Shown here in pieces: positions 59,165-64,000 of a DNA stretch of 64,000 nucleotides. The DNA is from Tepidisphaeraceae bacterium (lineage in GTDB: Bacteria; Planctomycetota; Phycisphaerae; Tepidisphaerales; Tepidisphaeraceae). Both the position numbers and the translations under genes were made by a program. The stretch is from the NCBI GenBank assembly GCA_035998445.1, contig DASYHQ010000032.1, forward strand, positions 124,001 through 188,000, read 5' to 3'. The notes beneath the pieces were generated by a model that saw nothing but the letters and a program-made list of their open reading frames with translations, searched no databases and was not told where the DNA came from. The first letter of the stretch is position 1; each line of letters opens with the position of its first letter.

Positions 59165-60811
59165 CTACCCGCGAACCGCCCGCAGTTTCGCCAAAGCGGT
59201 TTGTTCGATCTGGCGCACGCGTTGGGCGGAGATGCCCATGGTCACCGCGATCTCGTCCGGCGCGACGGGGAGGCCCCGTTCGTTGAGACCGAAGCGCGAC
59301 ATCAGAACCTGCGTCTCCCGGCCGCTCAGCCGCTGCAGCAGTTGCGCAACCTCATCGCGATGTGCGAGGCGGTCGTTACTGGACGCCATGCGGGAATCCG
59401 GCAGCGATTGAAGCAGCCCATGTGCCAGGTCGACCGACGGCCCGGCGGCCTGCATCCGTGGCACGCTGCGGGCAAAGCCCTTCATGAGCGCCAGCGTCGC
59501 GTACGTGCAGAACTTGTTGCCGCGGTGCACGTCGAAGCTCTCAGCGGCGCGGATGAGCGACAGGTTACCATCGCTCACCAGTTCCATCATCGAAACGCCC
59601 GGCCGAACGTGCTTGCGGGCCACGCTGACGACGAGCCGCAGGTTGGCCTGCACGATCGCGTTCTTCGTCTCGGTCGCCTTGGCCAGTTGCGATTCCAGCG
59701 TCCTCAACTCGCGCGATCGCGCCATCTGCGGCTCAAGTTTTCGCCGGGCCTGTACGAAACGATACTTGTGATAATTGAACTTCAGGAACAGCGCCCGTTC
59801 CTGCTGCGGCGACAGCAACGGCGTGCGGTACAACGCCTGCAGGTAGGGGGGCAGATCACGCGGCACGCGACTATCGAGCGGCGACGACGGCGCAGCGGTC
59901 ATCCCGCCATCCGCACCGGTGATCGCCCGAATGATCTCGTCGCTGTCCGACTGGTGATAGAGCGGATCGTCGATAAAGCGGACCTTGCGGGCCGACACCT
60001 TGTCGATCCGCCGATCCATCAGCGCGCGATACACGACCCATCGGGGCCGACCGATTCGCCTCGCGATCGCTTTCAACGAACGCCCACGCCGTGCGCCGCG
60101 CGAAATTCGCGCCCGCTCCGCATCGCTCAGTGGCGCGGCCGCCAGTGGCAGAACGGCATCGGCGGGATGTTCCGCATCCCACTTCCGCAGCGTGTGCAAA
60201 ATCGTCAATGGCGACCGACTCATGCGCCGCCCGAGCCGCCGGGCGATCTCGTCTTCCCAGCACCGCGACCGCACCGCCAATCGCCGTGCCTGGCGGACGA
60301 TCCGCTCACGCTCGACCATGGAGACGAGCGACACGTTCGCGCTCGTCATCACCTGCTGGCGCTGGGCGTTGATGAACCGCTCGACGCTGCTCAGCAGGAA
60401 TCCCACGCGTCGTTTGCCATCGGCGAACGTAAACCGCCTGGCCGGCAGCCCCCGGCGGCGCCACCGTTGGATAGTCTTACTGGCAACGTTGAACTGTTCG
60501 GTGACATCGTCGATTGATAGCACGGGCTCAGGTTGGCTGGCGACGTCCAGTTCGAGCGTGTCGCTGACGCGTTCGATCAGCAGCCCTAGATCGTGCTGCA
60601 AGGCCGCCCCGGCCAGCATGTCTTCCGACACGCTCTTGGGGCGGTAGCCGGTGATGCGATACATCACAAAGTCGGACGGATAGGCTTTGCAGGATTCGAC
60701 GGTGTGTAGCAGTGACTCCGCGTTGCCGAGCTGCGCCTGTCGGACATCAATGGGGGTAAAACCCATCTGCCGACTTAGGGCCGCCAAGGTGTCAATCCGG
60801 AAGTTTACCAC
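59165..60811 (-). CDS. Sigma-70-family factor with long N-terminal DNA-binding extension
   Basis: A 548-residue protein. The C-terminal 240 residues are sigma-70 regions: AIVQANLRLVVSVARKHVRP and LVSDGNLSLIRAAESFDVHR are region 2, FCTYATLALMKGFARSVP its -10-reading end, and LSGRETQVLMSRFGLNERG with MGISAQRVRQIEQTALAKLR region 4. Region 3 seems short. The first 300 residues are not sigma-like: a MerR/excisionase-like helix-turn-helix (VTEQFNVASKTIQRWRRRGL) and another (SLKAIARRIGRPRWVVYRAL) are visible. The GTG at 60811 is the first start; an ATG at 60766 is also possible. The extension may direct it to its own operators. It is not the housekeeping factor. Confidence 0.85.
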   Translation of the reverse strand: MVNFRIDTLAALSRQMGFTPIDVRQAQLGNAESLLHTVESCKAYPSDFVMYRITGYRPKSVSEDMLAGAALQHDLGLLIERVSDTLELDVASQPEPVLSIDDVTEQFNVASKTIQRWRRRGLPARRFTFADGKRRVGFLLSSVERFINAQRQQVMTSANVSLVSMVERERIVRQARRLAVRSRCWEDEIARRLGRRMSRSPLTILHTLRKWDAEHPADAVLPLAAAPLSDAERARISRGARRGRSLKAIARRIGRPRWVVYRALMDRRIDKVSARKVRFIDDPLYHQSDSDEIIRAITGADGGMTAAPSSPLDSRVPRDLPPYLQALYRTPLLSPQQERALFLKFNYHKYRFVQARRKLEPQMARSRELRTLESQLAKATETKNAIVQANLRLVVSVARKHVRPGVSMMELVSDGNLSLIRAAESFDVHRGNKFCTYATLALMKGFARSVPRMQAAGPSVDLAHGLLQSLPDSRMASSNDRLAHRDEVAQLLQRLSGRETQVLMSRFGLNERGLPVAPDEIAVTMGISAQRVRQIEQTALAKLRAVRG

Positions 60812-60950
60812 TGTTAATGATTATCCAACCCTTTCCGGCCCCGGTCAACGCTAAACCACCCACAGCGGCAATCCATCGACCGGCCGAGCCCGCTATGGGC
60901 TATCGGCCGATTGACAACTATCGCTGCAGCGCCTGTAATCCGCTGACCCT

Positions 60951-61032
60951 GCAGGAGTGGCGGAATTGGCAGACGCGCGGGATTTAGGTTCCCGTACCGC
61001 AAGGTGTAGGGGTTCGACCCCCCTCTCCTGCA
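60951..61032 (+). tRNA. tRNA-Leu (TAG)
   Basis: Acceptor arms GCAGGAG/CTCCTGC, anticodon stem CGGGA/TCCCG with loop TTTAGGT (anticodon TAG), a long variable arm TACCGCAAGGTGT, and T arm AGGGG-TTCGACC-CCCCT identify a class II leucine tRNA. The discriminator is A; CCA is not encoded. Confidence 0.97.
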
Positions 61033-61129
61033 TTCAGAAAGACGGATTTTCGGGGGATTTCGGGCGGACGAATGCCTATTCGTCTAACTTTTCGTCCACT
61101 TCTTCAAGGGGCGGGCGGCCACCGGATCC

Positions 61130-63406
61130 TTACTGCTCGCCATTGGATGGGATAGTGCCAGACCGCGGCAACCGGCCAGGGTGAGGTGGCACGGTTTGTA
61201 AGATCGGCGGCTGCTCGAGGAACAAGGCTTCGCGCGCGATGGAGCTGGCATCGGGGGTGATGCAGAACCGGAAGGCGTGCTCGCCGCGGTCCTGGACCGG
61301 CATCCGGTCACTGGATGCGTTGGCAGGCACGGCGTCGCAAGCGTATGGGGTGGAGCGGGCGATCGTGGCGCGGGTGACGCCGTCGCTGCTGTCGAAGTTG
61401 TAGAGCGAGTCGGAGGCAAAACCGACGTCGCCTTGCTGGCCATGAATGACGACCCAGCGACCGCCGGGCACTTCACCCAGCGGCCCGCGCGTGATCTGTC
61501 CACCGGGCACGTCGAACGTCGCACGGTCGCCGGCGGGCAGGATCAGCTTCAACCGCGGCCCGCGCTCGTTCCAGAAGAGTCGGGCTGATGCCTGCACCAC
61601 GTTGCTCCCATGACACAGCGCCAGCGTCAGATCGATCTCAGACCGCGCACCGGCCAAGTGGACGGCCAACGCGGCGCGGTACGGGCCGCTCTCGATGACC
61701 CTGCTCGATTTTACGGTCCATTGTTCCACTTCGTCACTCTGGTGCGTGCCTCGTTCCGTCATGTCACCCCACGATCCCTGGCCGTCGGTGAACAGCGCGA
61801 ACGTCAGGCCAGGATCTGCCAATAGCGTGCGACCGTTATGCCAAATCTGAACGCCGGCCGCGCCGGGCGTGGCGGTGACGGTGAGCGTGTCGTTGGCGAT
61901 TGTGCCTTCGCCCGTCGTGCGCGCAGCGCCTTCACCGCCAATGGGCGCGGCGCCCTCGACCCATGCCAGGTCATAGATTGTCCAACCTCGCGGCGGAAGC
62001 TCCGCGAACGTGAGGACGCGCTGCCGCCACGGGATGTTCCGCATGAACGCGTTCTCCACCGCGACCCGCTGGAACGCAACGGCCCTGCCTGACCCGTCCA
62101 TCAGCTGCAATGGCAGAAGGTCGGCACGATCCTGATAGGCGAAGACGGGACGGTAATCCACCGCGGCCTCGAGCTCGACGTACCCGGCGAACGCCTCGTC
62201 GTGCGGGTTGAAGAGCAACAGCGGGACCGCCGCCGGCATGTCGCCGACCGCCGCTTCAACGTTGCGCGTGTCGACCTGCGTTTGCAGATCGTTGATGGCC
62301 GCGAACTCCGCCGCCGCCGCGTCGTACTGCACGCCCCCAACCCACTGACGCTGCTCGTCCATCGCCCGTTCGATCGACGTCCCCGGCAGGATGTCGTGAA
62401 AGCTATTGAAGAGCAAACCGTCCCATGCCCGTGCGAGCTGCGCGTGCGCGGCGCCAGCATCGGACGTAGGGTCCGTGACGACATCGGCGACAGCGTCGCT
62501 CACCTTCTGCGCCCGCAGCACGGCGGCCTCGGCGCGGCGGTAGGCGAACTTGAAGGTGGCTGCGCTGCTGTAGCATCCCCGCAGGGTAAATCCCAGTTCG
62601 CCGGCGACCACCGGCACGAAGTCGTCCGGCTTCGATTGGAGCTCGGCGCGTAGCGCGTCGAACAGTTGGTGCAGGCCCGAGAACCGAACGGTGACGCCCG
62701 GATGCGCGTCGCGCCACGCGAGCAAATCGAGGATCTGACGGCGCGTCGGCCCGCCGCCGTGGTTGCCGAGGCCCATGAAGCAGGCGACGTTCTGCAGCCC
62801 TTGATCCATCGCCTCCTTCAGGCAGTGGTCAAGCCGTGCAGGCACCTCGGCGCGTTCGCACCCGTACCATCCCTGCCGCGGCCGGTACGCCATCACGCGG
62901 TCGCCGCCCACCCCTTGCCAGTGGAAGACGGACCGTTCGATTGGCAACTGCGCCACCGCCGGGCGCGTGCAGGCGAACGCGGTGATGCCGTGGCGCCGCA
63001 GGATATCGGGCAACCCGCCCGAATGTCCGAAGCTGTCGGCGGCCCACGCCACCGTGACGTCCCTGCCGAACCGGTCGCGGAAGTATCGCGTGCCGGCCTC
63101 GAAATGCCGGTCGATGACGGCGGTGCAGGGCAGGTTGGTGTCCATCTGGACGACGGTCCCCCCGACGACGTCCCACCGGCCATCCTCGATGCGCCGGCGA
63201 ATCTGCCGGAACGCGTGCGGGTCGAGGCGTTCCACGTGCTGGTAGATCGCCGCCTCGCCGCGGACGAACGTCAGTTCCGGAAACTCGTCCATCAGGTTCA
63301 GGACGGTGCGGATGGTGGTCAGCGCCTCGTTCAAGCCTTCGCGCCAGTCCCACAGCCAGACCGGATCGAGATGCGCGTTCGGGATGACATGGATCACGGT
63401 CTTCAT
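61130..63406 (-). CDS. GH38 alpha-mannosidase, C-terminally short
   Basis: A 758-residue GH38 enzyme that cleaves alpha-mannosides, probably from glycan fragments. The zinc site is in NAHLDPVWLWDW (His, Asp), the nucleophile Asp in AWAADSFGHSGGLPDILRR, and the second His in FNSFHDILPGTS. The helical domain and the beta domain follow (DSSDGVTRATIARSTPYACD). Members usually extend beyond HPGRLP with a further 50-100 residues; here the chain ends RSGTIPSNGEQ and the downstream frame does not resume the family pattern. The ATG at 63406 opens MKTVIHVIPNAHLDP. It is divergent from a DeoR regulator that probably controls it. Confidence 0.92.
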   Translation of the reverse strand: MKTVIHVIPNAHLDPVWLWDWREGLNEALTTIRTVLNLMDEFPELTFVRGEAAIYQHVERLDPHAFRQIRRRIEDGRWDVVGGTVVQMDTNLPCTAVIDRHFEAGTRYFRDRFGRDVTVAWAADSFGHSGGLPDILRRHGITAFACTRPAVAQLPIERSVFHWQGVGGDRVMAYRPRQGWYGCERAEVPARLDHCLKEAMDQGLQNVACFMGLGNHGGGPTRRQILDLLAWRDAHPGVTVRFSGLHQLFDALRAELQSKPDDFVPVVAGELGFTLRGCYSSAATFKFAYRRAEAAVLRAQKVSDAVADVVTDPTSDAGAAHAQLARAWDGLLFNSFHDILPGTSIERAMDEQRQWVGGVQYDAAAAEFAAINDLQTQVDTRNVEAAVGDMPAAVPLLLFNPHDEAFAGYVELEAAVDYRPVFAYQDRADLLPLQLMDGSGRAVAFQRVAVENAFMRNIPWRQRVLTFAELPPRGWTIYDLAWVEGAAPIGGEGAARTTGEGTIANDTLTVTATPGAAGVQIWHNGRTLLADPGLTFALFTDGQGSWGDMTERGTHQSDEVEQWTVKSSRVIESGPYRAALAVHLAGARSEIDLTLALCHGSNVVQASARLFWNERGPRLKLILPAGDRATFDVPGGQITRGPLGEVPGGRWVVIHGQQGDVGFASDSLYNFDSSDGVTRATIARSTPYACDAVPANASSDRMPVQDRGEHAFRFCITPDASSIAREALFLEQPPILQTVPPHPGRLPRSGTIPSNGEQ

Positions 63407-63550
63407 GGATTTGCGTTCCTCTCGTTTCTCGCTTGGCTTCTCGTTTTAACGTGCTGTCGCCGACGGTCAGCAATGATTACAGGTCGCGCCGCCCGTGACT
63501 AGCTCCGGAGACATATATGGTTCGACGCCAGTGCAGGTGGCAAGTTGCAC

Positions 63551-63606
63551 GTGAACATCCTTGACGATGGTGAACGATTAGTTAACATTTGTTCATGTTC
63601 GTTCAC
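63551..63606. promoter_or_regulatory. Operator candidates between GH38 and the DeoR regulator
   Basis: GTGAAC occurs at 63551-63556, GTGAACG at 63570-63576 and its inverse CGTTCAC at 63600-63606, with a perfect GTTAAC dyad at 63581-63586 and GTTCAT at 63591. The spacing and inverted orientation suit a homo-oligomeric repressor. The last half-site overlaps the regulator's start region, which fits autoregulation. Confidence 0.5.
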
Positions 63607-64000
63607 GACCGGCATCGAGAGATCGTTGACCGGCTGGCTCGTCGGCCGCGGTGGACGGTGACGCAGCTGCAGCGGGAGATGCGGGTCAGCCGCTCGACGC
63701 TGCGGCGCGACCTGTTGGAGTTGGAGGAGCGCGGCGACGTGGTCCGCGTGCACGGAGGGGTCGTTCACCGCGACTTCCTTCAGGGCGAGCCGACGTTCGA
63801 CCGCCGCGGCAAGCAGGGCGTCGCGGCAAAGCGCGCGATTGGCGCGGCGGCCGCGGCGATCGTTGCGGACAATGCCTCGGTCTATCTCGACGCGGGGACG
63901 ACCAGCTTGGAGGTCGGGCGTCGCCTGCTGCTGCGGCCGGACGTGAAGCTCTTCACTCATTCGCTGCGCCTCGCCGCCGACGCCGCGTCGTCCGATGCGC
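63595..64000 (+). CDS. DeoR-family transcription regulator (3' end outside window)
   Basis: The first 135 codons of a DeoR-type repressor. MFVHDRHREIVDRLARRPRW and VTQLQREMRVSRSTLRRDLL, LELEERGDVVRVHGGV is the winged helix-turn-helix that defines the family, in which the phrase STLRRDL...L...G....HGG is conserved. The effector domain begins FDRRGKQGVAAKRAIG and reaches VYLDAGTTSLEVGRRL, the sugar-phosphate-binding start. The ATG at 63595 lies inside a run of GTTC half-sites. The gene is divergent from the GH38 mannosidase, so it probably represses it and senses a phosphosugar. The remainder lies beyond the window. Confidence 0.93.
   Translation, partial: MFVHDRHREIVDRLARRPRWTVTQLQREMRVSRSTLRRDLLELEERGDVVRVHGGVVHRDFLQGEPTFDRRGKQGVAAKRAIGAAAAAIVADNASVYLDAGTTSLEVGRRLLLRPDVKLFTHSLRLAADAASSDA

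Noticed and set aside
1-64000. Prophage, insertion sequence or plasmid genes
   Set aside because: No transposase, integrase, capsid or replication protein was recognised anywhere in the window.

Overview
The window is a 64 kb piece of a high-GC bacterial chromosome with no transposase, phage or plasmid gene that I can recognise. Several traits point to a planctomycete, probably of the Phycisphaerae side; this is inference from gene content, not from a marker gene. They are an adjacent DUF1800/DUF1501 pair, very large exported proteins with von Willebrand and cyclase-like domains, a Hanks-type kinase with one C-terminal membrane anchor, a sigma-70 factor with a long N-terminal DNA-binding extension, many glycoside hydrolases, and intergenic palindromic repeats at several gene ends.

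Layout. 1-12.1 kb: a minus-strand dut-ftsK-yihY run, a ROK kinase, a coupled pair (endonuclease/exonuclease/phosphatase-family protein and metallo-beta-lactamase-fold protein), a MshEN-type mini protein facing a serine/threonine kinase, a methyltransferase, an exported cyclophilin and an SMP-30 lactonase-like protein. 12.1-16.7 kb: a metallophosphoesterase, an unknown protein and a three-gene NHEJ operon (ATP ligase, Ku, LigD-type polymerase). 17-24.9 kb: the DUF1800/DUF1501 pair, a 0.6 kb mirrored repeat array, a glycogen debranching enzyme, and ahpD-like plus moeZ-like genes behind a structured leader ending in an intrinsic terminator. 25.2-33.5 kb: three large exported proteins in one minus-strand cassette. 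33.7-40.8 kb: an AraC regulator divergent from an amidohydrolase-Rieske pair, then GH42 and GH92 glycosidases. 40.8-43.7 kb: tRNA-Cys, tRNA-Gly, an arsM pseudogene, and an aromatic-rich leader peptide plus attenuator before a DAHP synthase gene. 43.7-58 kb: esterase, PAP2, ABC exporter, DNA glycosylase, kinase, chelatase, glycosyltransferase-like, Nudix, rhomboid, RdgB and Usp genes. 58-64 kb: scpB, the unusual sigma factor, tRNA-Leu, and a GH38 mannosidase divergent from a DeoR regulator.

Two things stand out. First, positions 41894-42113 hold what looks like a complete transcription attenuator for the aromatic pathway. It has a promoter, a 24-codon leader peptide with six Phe, two Tyr and one Trp codon, an antiterminator that pairs the last codons of the leader with the 5' arm of a terminator, and the DAHP synthase gene beyond it. 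The predicted start point lies on the leader start codon, so the leader may be leaderless. Second, the cassette at 25233-33504 encodes a CsgG-like lipoprotein, a transglutaminase-fold protein whose catalytic Cys position is Ser, and a 1512-residue cyclase/von Willebrand protein. The first and last carry the same kind of C-terminal zinc ribbon although both look exported. I do not recognise this combination as a described system.

Many genes are translationally coupled (ATGA or GTGA overlaps) and several starts are GTG or TTG supported by a clear Shine-Dalgarno sequence. At least five kinds of palindromic intergenic element occur, two of them sharing an identical 14-mer, and several could act as terminators between convergent genes.
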